Shown in pieces: positions 45,228 through 54,080 of a DNA stretch of 64,000 nucleotides (position 1 is the stretch's first letter; the number at the start of each line of letters is the position of its first letter). A program made the position numbers and the translations under genes. The notes under the pieces were generated by a model. The model made no database searches. It was not told the origin of the DNA and was given only the letters and a program-made list of their open reading frames with translations. Source of the stretch: Pseudomonas sp. JAI120 (GTDB lineage Bacteria; Pseudomonadota; Gammaproteobacteria; Pseudomonadales; Pseudomonadaceae); the NCBI RefSeq assembly GCF_014207255.1, contig NZ_JACHCZ010000001.1, forward strand, positions 360,592 to 424,591. The letters run 5' to 3'.

Positions 45228-46714
45228 ACCTGATGGGCGCACCGAGGGCATTGGTCCAGCGTGTACACGCCGGGGCAGGCGGGGTGTTTGGAGTACTGCT
45301 GTTCGTGATCCTGCTGACGGGGGCGTGGAGCATGGCCCATGAAGACTTGCGCGCCTGGTTTCGCGGCCCGGCGGCGTTGGCTCACGGGCCGGCGCTACCG
45401 GTCGCGCAATGGCCGGCTATCGCTCGCGAGCGCGGCCTGGCGCTCGGTGAATTGCGCATTCGTTTGCCGGACAGCCGCCACTCGGTGGTCGAGTTGTGTG
45501 CATCGCCCAAGGACTGCACGGTCGCCTTGGACCCCGTCAGCGGCCGTGAGCTGGCGTCAGGCAACGCGGCTGATATCCTGTTCAACCTGCACAAAAGTCT
45601 GTTCATCGGTTTTCCCGGCCGGATTTTGATCAGCTTTTTGGGCGTGGTGTTGTTGCTGATGATCTGGGCAGGCAGTGCATTACACAGTGGGCGCCTGCAA
45701 GACCTCAAGCGCCTGCGGCGCGACCGTGGGGCACGGGTGTTCGCCCATGACTTGCACAGCCTGATCGGCCGTTGGTGCGGGCCCTGGTTGCTGCTGTTTG
45801 GTATCACTGGCGCGTTGTCCGGCCTAGGGGCGCTCGGCACCTTGGGGCTAGCCGCGCAGGCGTTCCCGGGCGCGCCGCAGCAAGCGTTCATGCAGTTGCT
45901 GGGGGCACCGCCGCAGGTCGACCGAACAACGGCTTCGGCGCCGGCGGTCGATCTGGATCAGTTGCTGCACCAGGACGCCGTCGCCCATCCGGGGTTCTCT
46001 GCTCAAAACGTCGCCTTGCACCACTGGGGTGAGCCGGATGCCTGGGTGGAAGTGAGCGGTATCCAACAAGGCCTGCCCAGTACGGCCGTCTTTGAACGGC
46101 ATGCCTATCGCGCCGCTGACGGCCTCGCCGTCGGCTCCAGCAGCGCCAGCGGGCGCGGTCTGTGGTTGCAGGCGTTTATTGCGGTGCAGCCGCTGCACTT
46201 TGCCGACTACCGCTGGGTGCCTGTTGGCGGGTCACTGCTGCGTGCCGTGCATTTCGGCATGGCGTTGGCGGCGGCGGGGTTGGTGCTCAGCGGCTTGTAC
46301 CTGTGGCTGGAGCGTCGGCGCCTCAAGGCCGGCGGCGGTTGGCAGGTGCTACTGCGCCTGGTGGTCGGCGGCGGTGGCGGGTTGCTGGCGGCCACGGCGG
46401 TATTGCTCTGCGCGGGGGCGCTGGGCAGTGCCAACCTGGCGTGGTGGTTCTGGGGCGGTTGGCTTGCCAGCCTGGTGCTGGCCTGCCTGATGCCCCCCAG
46501 GCATCAACCGCTGCACCTGCTGCTGGCCGTGACGGGCCTGGGCTTCCTGGCGGCGGCGCTGCTGCACCTGGCCGGCAGCCTGAAACAAGGCAGCGTGCCG
46601 CTGTGGCCCATCGATCTTGTGTTGCTGCTGTGCGCGGCCAGTGCCCTGTGGGCATTGCGGCGCCTGATTTCTTTTACGCGCGCGGCACGGGCTGCCGCCG
46701 CCAATGTTGCCTGA
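45224..46714 (+). CDS. fptC: PepSY-associated membrane protein FptC
   Basis: A 496-residue inner-membrane protein of the PepSY_TM family. The first helix is GGVFGVLLFVILLTGAWSM, followed by a periplasmic region, then NLHKSLFIGFPGRILISFLG and HSLIGRWCGPWLLLFGITGA helices with conserved histidines, and a hydrophobic C-terminal third. Relatives are proposed to reduce iron from siderophores in the periplasm, and in this locus the protein is the PA4219 equivalent. It is coupled to fptB and sits 13 bases before fptX. The reductase role is inferred from the family. Confidence 0.87.
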   Translation: MNLMGAPRALVQRVHAGAGGVFGVLLFVILLTGAWSMAHEDLRAWFRGPAALAHGPALPVAQWPAIARERGLALGELRIRLPDSRHSVVELCASPKDCTVALDPVSGRELASGNAADILFNLHKSLFIGFPGRILISFLGVVLLLMIWAGSALHSGRLQDLKRLRRDRGARVFAHDLHSLIGRWCGPWLLLFGITGALSGLGALGTLGLAAQAFPGAPQQAFMQLLGAPPQVDRTTASAPAVDLDQLLHQDAVAHPGFSAQNVALHHWGEPDAWVEVSGIQQGLPSTAVFERHAYRAADGLAVGSSSASGRGLWLQAFIAVQPLHFADYRWVPVGGSLLRAVHFGMALAAAGLVLSGLYLWLERRRLKAGGGWQVLLRLVVGGGGGLLAATAVLLCAGALGSANLAWWFWGGWLASLVLACLMPPRHQPLHLLLAVTGLGFLAAALLHLAGSLKQGSVPLWPIDLVLLLCAASALWALRRLISFTRAARAAAANVA

Positions 46715-46727
46715 GGGGAGACTTGTA

Positions 46728-47954
46728 ATGCTGGATCTGTTGAAACATTGGCGCATGGTGCTGACCTTTGCACTGTTGTACCTGTCCCAAGGCATTTGCT
46801 TCGGCATCGCCATGGACGCCTTGCCGACCCTGCTGCGTCATGACGGCGCGGCGCTCCACGCCTTGGCCTTCCTGCCGTTGGTGGGGATACCGTGGGTGGT
46901 CAAGTTCCTCTGGGCGCCCCAGGTGGATAACCATTGGAGCCCACGCCTGGGACGGCGCCGCAGTTGGATCATTCCCATGCAGATACTGGTGCTGCTGTGC
47001 ATTGCCTGCCTGGCAAGCATCGGCCTGCGCGTCGAGACGGCAGGCATCGCCGTGGGCCTGCTGATTGTTGCCTCGCTGGCCAGCGCCACCCAGGACATCG
47101 CCACCGACGGCATGGCAGCCGAGTACTTTAGCGGCAACATGCTCGCGCGGATTAACGCCATCCAAGTGGGCGGCACCATGGTCGGCTTCTTCGTTGGCGG
47201 CGCCGGCACCTTGCTGCTTAGCGGCTACCTGGGGCAAACCAGCGCGTTCAGTCTGCTGGCTTTGGTGCCGTTGTTGAGTCTGGTGTGCGTCGGCTGGCTG
47301 CTCGTGGCACCGGCCAAGGAAAAACAGCCAGATGTGGCGCATGCCTCATTATGGCGGTTCATCAGGCGGCCGAAGGCGCTGGCGCTGGTGGTGCTGGCCT
47401 TGTTGTCGGCCATGACGTCAGTGTCGGGTTTTGGCTTGTCAAAGCTGTTCCTGAATGACGCCGGTTGGTCCTTGCAGGCTATCGGCCAACTGGGCATGAG
47501 CGGCGGCGTGGTCACCATCGTCCTCGGCTGCGGCGGTGGTGCGTGGTTGATCCGGGTGTTGGGGCTGTGGCCGACGTTCATCCTGGCGGTAGGCATGGCC
47601 GGCGCTGCCGCGTTGACCTGGCTGCTGCAAGCCAACGGCATGCTTGCCACGCAAACCGGACTGATCTGGTTGGCCGTGGGCCTGGGCTCGTTCGCGACCG
47701 GCGCCACCTCGGTGGTGATCATGACTGCCTCCATGGCCTTCGCCGCGCAAAGCGACCAGGCCGGTACGGACATGACCGCCGTGCAAAGCACGCGTGATCT
47801 GGGGGAAATGCTGTCTTCGACCTTGCTGGTGGGGTTGACTGCGCAGGCGGGGTATAGCGGTGGGTTTCTCGCGGGGATGGTGATGGCGATCCTGGCGTCG
47901 TTGGTGGCGTTGAATGTGTCACGTCAACGTGTGGGGGAAAGAGCCGCGGGCTGA
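46728..47954 (+). CDS. fptX: Pyochelin inner-membrane permease FptX (MFS, AmpG-like)
   Basis: A 408-residue, 12-helix transporter matching P. aeruginosa FptX (414). It imports pyochelin or ferripyochelin across the inner membrane. The start MLDLLKHWRMVLTFALLYL and the ASATQDIATDGMAAEYF segment are typical of this AmpG-related group (RhtX/FptX). The ATG at 46728 has a GGGGAGA ribosome-binding sequence; an in-frame ATG at 46704 would overlap fptC. It is the last gene of the pyochelin locus, after which a mosaic accessory region starts. Confidence 0.93.
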   Translation: MLDLLKHWRMVLTFALLYLSQGICFGIAMDALPTLLRHDGAALHALAFLPLVGIPWVVKFLWAPQVDNHWSPRLGRRRSWIIPMQILVLLCIACLASIGLRVETAGIAVGLLIVASLASATQDIATDGMAAEYFSGNMLARINAIQVGGTMVGFFVGGAGTLLLSGYLGQTSAFSLLALVPLLSLVCVGWLLVAPAKEKQPDVAHASLWRFIRRPKALALVVLALLSAMTSVSGFGLSKLFLNDAGWSLQAIGQLGMSGGVVTIVLGCGGGAWLIRVLGLWPTFILAVGMAGAAALTWLLQANGMLATQTGLIWLAVGLGSFATGATSVVIMTASMAFAAQSDQAGTDMTAVQSTRDLGEMLSSTLLVGLTAQAGYSGGFLAGMVMAILASLVALNVSRQRVGERAAG

Positions 47955-48250
47955 TTGATAGGTTGGGCGATCGTCAAAGGCGCTCAACGGGTCAATCAGT
48001 GCGAGCGCTCGTGATCTTCCGACATCAAGCGTGCGGCGCGGAGCCGCAGTGAGTGCGCGCCTGCTGGCGTTATAAAAGGGGTACATACAAGCCTGATATT
48101 GTTCCGTAGGATGCTCCCGCCAGGACGCTACTACAAATCAATAGCCCGTCGATCGAGCTGTTAGCGCCCAACGTGCCCATGAGGGGCCTTTTGGGCCCAC
48201 GTGTTCGCTACCCAGCGCGCTTTGATTGACTCGACGGGACCTCGGCCTAA
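47955..48250. other. 296-base intergenic region after fptX
   Basis: No gene is visible. A palindromic segment lies at about 48168-48208, where GGGGCC, TTTT and GGGCCC sit between imperfect ACGTG arms. It may terminate the fpt transcript. This region is the boundary between the siderophore locus and the accessory island. Confidence 0.4.
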
Positions 48251-48820
48251 ATGTCTTATCTTGAATCTGGCGATTGTCCGGTGACCTTCAGGCAATCGAA
48301 GAACGTGATACTGGCGACAGTCGTTGGCAATGGCCTGGTGATCTACGACTTCACGGTATACAGCTTTTCTGCCGTGATCATCGGCAAGCTGTTTTTACCA
48401 TCGGACAGTTCGTTCGCCTCGTTGCTGATGGCATTGTTGACGTTTGGCATCGGTTTAGCGATGCGCCCGCTGGGCGCAATAGTGATCGGCAACCTCGCCG
48501 ACCGCAAAGGGCGAAAAGCCGGCTTGAATGTCACCAATCTATTGATGGCAGCCGGTACCGCCTTGATCGCGTTAATGCCGACGCATGCATCGATCGGCGT
48601 CACCGCCACGGTGTTGCTGGTGCTCTCGCGGTTGCTGCAAGGGTTCGCGACCGGAGGGGAGATCGGGGTGTCGTCCGTGGTGCTGATGGAGCTGGCGGCG
48701 CGCAATCAACGCTGCTATCTGGTCAGTTAGCGTTCTGCCAGCCAGGCGGCCGCGGTTTTGGTGGGGGCGGTTGTTGGTGCCACCACGACCGCATTGCTGA
48801 CCCCCGAACAGAGCTTTTGA
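48251..48820 (+). pseudogene. Decayed MFS transporter (metabolite:H+ symporter type), 5' remnant
   Basis: The first 159 codons encode the N-terminal four to five helices of an MHS-type MFS transporter, with the loop motif GNLADRKGRKAGLNVTNLLM and RLLQGFATGGEIGVSSVVLM. The frame then meets TAG at 48728-48730 but continues in the same frame as a normal helix (RSASQAAAVLVGAVVGATTT) until TGA at 48818-48820. The family has Trp at the TAG position (CYLVSWR), so a single TGG-to-TAG change explains the first stop. The remaining two thirds of the gene are missing. The substrate is unknown. Confidence 0.8.
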
Positions 48821-49242
48821 TTTTCTCGGAAACGGGGGTTTGTGGGGATTTGACCGGAGGTATGTGGGATTGGACACGAACCGAAGTGGCTGAGCCTGAT
48901 ACATGATTTAACAAGTGGGCGATGTCAGATGTTCATAAGGCGATCAAGGGCTCGAGATTGCTGACTCAATGGTCTCTAAATCAGCGCGACTGTTCATCGA
49001 TTAGTGTTCATAGACCTAGCTTTCCCCCGGTCATTAGTCTCGTCGCCCCGACCTTTATCCGTCCATCCAGTGATGGTGGAGGTATGTTCGACGGCGGCAC
49101 GGGGTGCGCTTGCGTGGTGTTTCGTGACCGAATATGTCATATAGCCGCTATTGGATTTTGTTGCAGCGCCACCGCTGCATATTATTAGCGGCCATTGCCT
49201 GCTCGGCGGGACACGGAAGGCCATTGCATGAGATCTGGGTAG
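48821..49242. other. 422-base region without a gene, left side of accessory island
   Basis: No credible coding frame is visible. The sequence is less GC-rich than the pyochelin genes and contains the promoter region of the YobI-like ATPase gene at its right end. The left island junction probably lies within 48820-49240, but no direct repeat was identified. Confidence 0.4.
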
Positions 49243-52200
49243 ATGCTGGGAGCTATCAAAAATCGTCTAGGCTTGGCGTGGGAAGCGCTTGTGGTTGGAG
49301 GGGGAGCTGCGTGGAAGGTGCTGTCCACACGGCATCAGAGAGGCAACGTTGATCCTTTCTTTGAGCCGTTGACCCCCGTCATTGTCACGGACGGCCGATC
49401 GGCCCGGTATGAGCGCGAGTTGCTACATGCCCTGGAAAACTCCGATGTTCTGAACATCGCGCTCACAGGTAGCTATGGCGCGGGTAAGAGCAGCGTGCTG
49501 AAGACATTCTTCAGCAACCATCCACAGTTCAACCACACCTATGTGTCCCTCGCGACCTTCAGCAAACCCACCTTGGGTTTGACTCCTCAGCCTAGTGGCC
49601 AACCTCCCGACCCTGACTCCGCACCTGAGGGCCCGGCTGTTACCGGGGGCGAGCACTCACCTGGGGATGTCGATCTGGTCAATCGCATTGAAGAGACCAT
49701 CGTCCAGCAACTGCTCTACGCGGTGCCCGCAGCGAAAGTGCCCAAGACTCGACTGAAACGGATAGCCCAGGCCTCAAACTTCAGTATTAGCATGCGCACC
49801 CTGGGGTTCACTTTGCTTGCCGTCTGCGCCTTGAGGCTCTATGTACCCAAGCTTGCGATGATAAAAACCGTGTCGCTTGAATGGCTGATCAAGGGCTTAA
49901 TGGTTCTTCCCGAGTCTGCAGCGCTGGCTGGAGTGGCGATTGGTGCAATCTATCTGTTGTACGCCGGGTTGAGGTTCATGTCCCTGTTTACCATCGATGG
50001 GCTGACCCTCAAGGGAGGCAAGCTTGAAGCGACTCACCATGGCTCGGTGCTTCATAAGAACGTCGATGAAATCATCTACTGCTTCGAGCGCAGTGATATC
50101 AACGTGGTGGTCATTGAAGACCTGGATCGCTTCGACATCCAGGACATCTTCTTCAGGCTGCGAGAGATCAACTTCATCATCCAGCGATCACCCCAGGTCA
50201 AGCGTTCTGTCCATTTCGTCTACGCCATCCGTGATGAGCTGTTCACGGTCACGGACAAGACAAAATTCTTCGACCTCATTATCCCCATCATCCCTGTGAT
50301 CAACTCCGAGAACTCCAGGGAAAAGCTGGTCGAGCTCATGAAGGCCCGCCAGGTGGCCGGCAAACCGCTCGATGATGGCTTGAATCTCAAACTCATCGAG
50401 ACGGTGTGCTACTACATCGACGAAATGAGGCTGATCAAGAACATCGTCAACGAGTATGACGTCTACGCGAACGTACTGGCTAAGGACGGTCTGGAGCTGG
50501 ATCCAAACAAGCTGTTTGCGATGGTTGCGATCCGAAATCTGCACCCCAATGCCTATGCGGACTTGGTCAAGCGGCGGGGCACGATCTATAGCGTCATTGA
50601 TGGATACGCGAAGTGGGTAAAAGCCGAAACCGACTTACTCGAAACGGCAGCTCAAGCGCTAGAGGATCAGCGGGCAGCACGTGAAGACGAGGTGGCCGAT
50701 AGCGTGGAGCATCTACGTTTGTCCGTCTGGTTTGAGATTTTGAAACTTGGGAACAAACCCACTGCAAACCACGTGCGGCTAGATGGCGGGTCTGCGATCA
50801 CGCTACTGGACTTTGTATCGGATCCTGTATTCGCCCAGGTAGTAGCATGTCGAAGCGTGCAACCAATTGTGATTTCAAACTGGCAAGATAACGGCCAAGC
50901 TGTCCTGTCTAAAAAGGCTTTGCAAGAGGCACGTTACGATGAGCGCCTGCAACGCTTTCAGACCTCGCTCGATGAGTTGGATGAGCAACTTGAAACGAAT
51001 CGAAGCAAAGTGCTACGCCTCAAAACGGCAGGTTTTCGGCAGATCGTTTCACTGGGGTACGGCGCAGAGCTTGCCAAACGCCTAAAAGGGCTAGAGCTCA
51101 TAACGTTCCTCGTTCACCGTGGTTTCTTCGACACGGATTACGTCGATTACCTCGGATATTTCTACGAGGGATCACTCACTCAATCGGATAAGAACCTCAT
51201 CATGGGGCTTGTCAGGGGGGAGGAGTACGACGTGACCACTCCAATACATAATCCGGAGCTTGTGATCAGGAAGTTGGATCTGGATTCGGTAGATGGCGGG
51301 CGCGGCATTATGGTCGATCTTATTCATGAGCTTTTGCAGTCGCGTAAGGATGAGGTGGTTGCCAGAAGGGACAAACTTCGCTTGATCCTCCGAAACGGTC
51401 ATGATTACAAGGAGCGTTTCGCCGAGGCGGTAGCACCGATTGTTTCTGGGACGTACGGTTCTGTGCTTATGAGAGCAATGTATGGCGCAGACCGCGATCT
51501 CATTTCGTTACTGCTCAGCCACGATCGATTCAAAACATCCACCCTGCGGCAGCAGTTCCTCATTGCTCTTCTGGATTCGCTGACGCCTAAGGAGATGCAG
51601 ACCCTCGACGATAAGTCAGGCCGGTTGAGGACGGCTATCAATGAGCTGCGTGATACTTCGATTCTTGCGGCGAAGCTTGCGAGTAGTCAAAACGGATGGA
51701 GGTGGGTCAGGGAGTTGCCAGCGCAATTCTCCAAGCTTGATGCGAGTGCCTCGTCTGGAGATTTGCGGCAAATGGTGGAGTGGGGTTGTTTGGCCCTTAA
51801 TCTCAGAATGCTGCAATTGCTCTGCCAGATACTGGATCCGAAAAATCAGAGCGTTAGGGTAACGTACCATCGGCTTAGCAAGCTGGAAATCACTGGCCTG
51901 GACAGCCTGATCGAGGGAGACCCGGACAGTTTCGTGGCGCAGCTCGTGAGCCAGGAAGGATCGCTCGAAGAGACACCGGAATCGCTCGTGGCCTTGTTCG
52001 GACTTTGCAAGTTTGAAGCCTACACACTGCAGGTATTGCTCGAGCAGACAACCTGCAGTTTGACTGACCTTGACGCGGTACCTACCTCGTTATGGGCGCA
52101 AATCATGATGGCGGGACGTGTTCGGCCTGTGGGCAGTGCAGCTTGGACGTACTTCAATCGCGCCCTGGTAGCAGATAAAGAATCAGAAGATTTCGTCGAT

Positions 52201-53019
52201 TTGGGCGAGTCGGCGCTGGATAATTTCGCGGAGTTTCTCAAGCACAACGCTCAAGACTTGGCTGAAGAGTTGTGGCAGGACGCCAGCCGCAACGCTGGCT
52301 TGCAAACTTTCCTCGTTCGCACGCCGCAAGTCGAGAATGCAACCCTACGAACGCTTTTCTCGAAGGTGGTGTTGAGCCCAAGCGTTGTCATGGACACCGC
52401 GGCGCCACGCAATCGGTGGGCGATGTTCGCCAATGGTGACATGGTCGAGTACAGGGAGGAAGTTCGGGCCTTCATCGCCGATCACGCTTTCTCTTATCTA
52501 GGGACTTACCTCATCCGCCGGTGGGGTGTCGCCCGTGAACATATGGACATGTCGGCGTTGCCGGTGTCGTTGGCCCTTGAACTGACCAACGCACAGGTGT
52601 GCTCGACTGCTGAGAGCATCAAGATATGGTCGGGCATTCCTTGCGACGCCTATGAAACGTGTGACGGTGCCGTTGAAGCATTGGCTAGAGCGTGTGATCG
52701 CGCGACCCGAGATGGATTGCGATTCCCAGAGGCCTACCTCCCGACGCTGCTGAAGTTGCTTCTGGACGGGGCGCTCTCTAGAGAGCAAAGGATCAACATG
52801 CTGATCCATGCTCTCTCGATGGGCTGCAGTTGGCCAGAAACGGCTGGAGTATTGCCGCTCGTGGGCGAGGAGTATCAGGCGTTACTCAACAAACGGCGCG
52901 TGAACCTGCCGGCTCATGATGTAGATCGCCGACTGATCGATACCCTCGCTGCAAGAGGTTTTGTGGGGGCTATTAAACCCGAGGCCAAGTGCATCGTGGT
53001 CTGGAGCAAGCGTAATTGA
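49243..53019 (+). CDS. YobI/KAP-like membrane-associated P-loop NTPase, function unknown
   Basis: A 1258-residue P-loop protein resembling the YobI-ATPase family. Walker A is GSYGAGKSS (residues 76-84). Two membrane helices, about 184-203 (LGFTLLAVCALRLYV) and 225-247 (AALAGVAIGAIYLLYAGL), are inserted before Walker B (INVVVIEDLDRFD, about 286-298), the layout seen in KAP NTPases. A sensor-like stretch near 320-330 is VHFVYAIRDELF. The remaining 850 residues look helical, with a charged coiled-coil-like part near 460-490 and 560-610, and could be a binding or effector region. The ATG at 49243 has only a weak ribosome-binding site. It is convergent with the DUF4365/helicase pair. Phage defence or another conflict role is inferred. 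Confidence 0.75.
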   Translation: MLGAIKNRLGLAWEALVVGGGAAWKVLSTRHQRGNVDPFFEPLTPVIVTDGRSARYERELLHALENSDVLNIALTGSYGAGKSSVLKTFFSNHPQFNHTYVSLATFSKPTLGLTPQPSGQPPDPDSAPEGPAVTGGEHSPGDVDLVNRIEETIVQQLLYAVPAAKVPKTRLKRIAQASNFSISMRTLGFTLLAVCALRLYVPKLAMIKTVSLEWLIKGLMVLPESAALAGVAIGAIYLLYAGLRFMSLFTIDGLTLKGGKLEATHHGSVLHKNVDEIIYCFERSDINVVVIEDLDRFDIQDIFFRLREINFIIQRSPQVKRSVHFVYAIRDELFTVTDKTKFFDLIIPIIPVINSENSREKLVELMKARQVAGKPLDDGLNLKLIETVCYYIDEMRLIKNIVNEYDVYANVLAKDGLELDPNKLFAMVAIRNLHPNAYADLVKRRGTIYSVIDGYAKWVKAETDLLETAAQALEDQRAAREDEVADSVEHLRLSVWFEILKLGNKPTANHVRLDGGSAITLLDFVSDPVFAQVVACRSVQPIVISNWQDNGQAVLSKKALQEARYDERLQRFQTSLDELDEQLETNRSKVLRLKTAGFRQIVSLGYGAELAKRLKGLELITFLVHRGFFDTDYVDYLGYFYEGSLTQSDKNLIMGLVRGEEYDVTTPIHNPELVIRKLDLDSVDGGRGIMVDLIHELLQSRKDEVVARRDKLRLILRNGHDYKERFAEAVAPIVSGTYGSVLMRAMYGADRDLISLLLSHDRFKTSTLRQQFLIALLDSLTPKEMQTLDDKSGRLRTAINELRDTSILAAKLASSQNGWRWVRELPAQFSKLDASASSGDLRQMVEWGCLALNLRMLQLLCQILDPKNQSVRVTYHRLSKLEITGLDSLIEGDPDSFVAQLVSQEGSLEETPESLVALFGLCKFEAYTLQVLLEQTTCSLTDLDAVPTSLWAQIMMAGRVRPVGSAAWTYFNRALVADKESEDFVDLGESALDNFAEFLKHNAQDLAEELWQDASRNAGLQTFLVRTPQVENATLRTLFSKVVLSPSVVMDTAAPRNRWAMFANGDMVEYREEVRAFIADHAFSYLGTYLIRRWGVAREHMDMSALPVSLALELTNAQVCSTAESIKIWSGIPCDAYETCDGAVEALARACDRATRDGLRFPEAYLPTLLKLLLDGALSREQRINMLIHALSMGCSWPETAGVLPLVGEEYQALLNKRRVNLPAHDVDRRLIDTLAARGFVGAIKPEAKCIVVWSKRN

Positions 53020-53094
53020 GTCGCCATTGGGTGGCTATTCCGTCCACCTTCACATAAGTCAGGAACTCGGCCGCTCTATGAGGCTTGGAACGTG

Positions 53095-53117
53095 TACGAA
53101 ACTAGGGGCGATTCAGA
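53095..53117. repeat. 23-base motif shared with 17275-17297, probable insertion-sequence end
   Basis: This second copy differs at 3 of 23 bases from that at 17275. It lies in the 289-base gap between the ATPase and DUF4365 genes, which has no gene of its own. A very GC-rich stretch with a CCCTTCGGG hairpin follows at about 53187-53260. Both suggest recombination or insertion scars. Confidence 0.45.
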
Positions 53118-53308
53118 TTGGTAGCTTGGGCGTGCCGCTGCGCGGCCAGGCTGTCGTGAACCGAGCCCCGCATTTCACGGGTCTCGGCCCTTCGGGCTTC
53201 CATCCCGCACGCCTTCGGCCGGGGCGGCCTGCGCGCTCCGCTTACGAGGCCCGCATCTGTACGATCATGCCTCTTACAGAGGTTATATCAGACGGGCGTG
53301 CTAGAAGT

Positions 53309-54019
53309 TCAATAGAGATCCGCCGTTCGTTGTCTGTGCAGTTCAAGGTCTAATTGATTCCATAGGCGATTCATGTTGTCTACCATTTGGACAACGTGAG
53401 GTGGTACGCGCCCTTTACTTAGATTGATCAGTCTATAAATTATGAGGATGGCTTCTTCATTGGCTGCGTGTTGTTCCAAGGAAGATGGGTTTTCGATCGA
53501 CAGCCAACCATTTCCGCGCTCATCAAAGAAGCCGTTTACGGAACGTGATGTGATTTCTGCCAGATGCAGGATAATGCTGTTTCCGAATGTCGCGATCCTC
53601 TCAAGCTTAGATTTTGCAGAGATATCTAGCTTGTCCACTGCTCTGTCGAACTCAACCTTGGCGCCTTTGGGTGTTGAATAGTCTATCTCTGGCTCTATTA
53701 CTTTCCAAAGAATCTCTTCGGTTGTTGTGCTGACAGCGCACAGTATTACTGGGACTGAAAGCGTCTTCCAATACTCAACGTGCTCAGGCTTTGGGTAAAC
53801 AGTGTTGATGCCGTCGACAAACGATTCGGATGTGGCTTTCACTTGGACTTTTACGATCCTGCCAGAAGCTAAATTCCCTTCGAGCAGCGTCTCGAATTCA
53901 GCATCTATCCCTAGATCTACTTCTTGGCGTCTGTATGGCCAGCCAAAAAGTTTGACAAATTCTTTCTTTACAATGAGCTCTCCTGTGTCGCCCGTCTGCT
54001 GATTTGGTGTGTAATGCAT
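53309..54019 (-). CDS. DUF4365 protein, PD-(D/E)XK nuclease-like
   Basis: A 236-residue protein with the DUF4365 layout. The N-terminal half has GDTGELIVKKEFVKLFGWPY, then EVDLGIDAEFE and VKVQVKATSE. The spaced D...E-(Q)xK residues fit a PD-(D/E)XK-type nuclease site. The C-terminal half (residues 120-236) is unassigned. It lies 61 bases downstream of the helicase gene on the same strand, so the two probably form an operon. The gene is clearly more AT-rich than its surroundings, which indicates recent transfer. DUF4365 domains recur in anti-phage and other conflict systems, but nuclease activity here is a prediction. Confidence 0.75.
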   Translation of the reverse strand: MHYTPNQQTGDTGELIVKKEFVKLFGWPYRRQEVDLGIDAEFETLLEGNLASGRIVKVQVKATSESFVDGINTVYPKPEHVEYWKTLSVPVILCAVSTTTEEILWKVIEPEIDYSTPKGAKVEFDRAVDKLDISAKSKLERIATFGNSIILHLAEITSRSVNGFFDERGNGWLSIENPSSLEQHAANEEAILIIYRLINLSKGRVPPHVVQMVDNMNRLWNQLDLELHRQRTADLY

Positions 54020-54080
54020 GGGGAGGTTCCTTTTAAATATTAAATGGTTTTAGGATCTAATTCTGAAGTCGCTGGATTTG

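Noticed and set aside
53130..53280. Possible RNA gene in the GC-rich gap after the YobI-like gene
   Set aside because: One CCCTTCGGG hairpin is present, but there is no conserved RNA motif, no clear terminator and no nested pairing.
52961..53353. Plus-strand open frame of 130 codons after the YobI-like gene
   Set aside because: It covers the end of that gene, the IS-like motif and GC-rich junction sequence, and has no similarity or ribosome-binding site.
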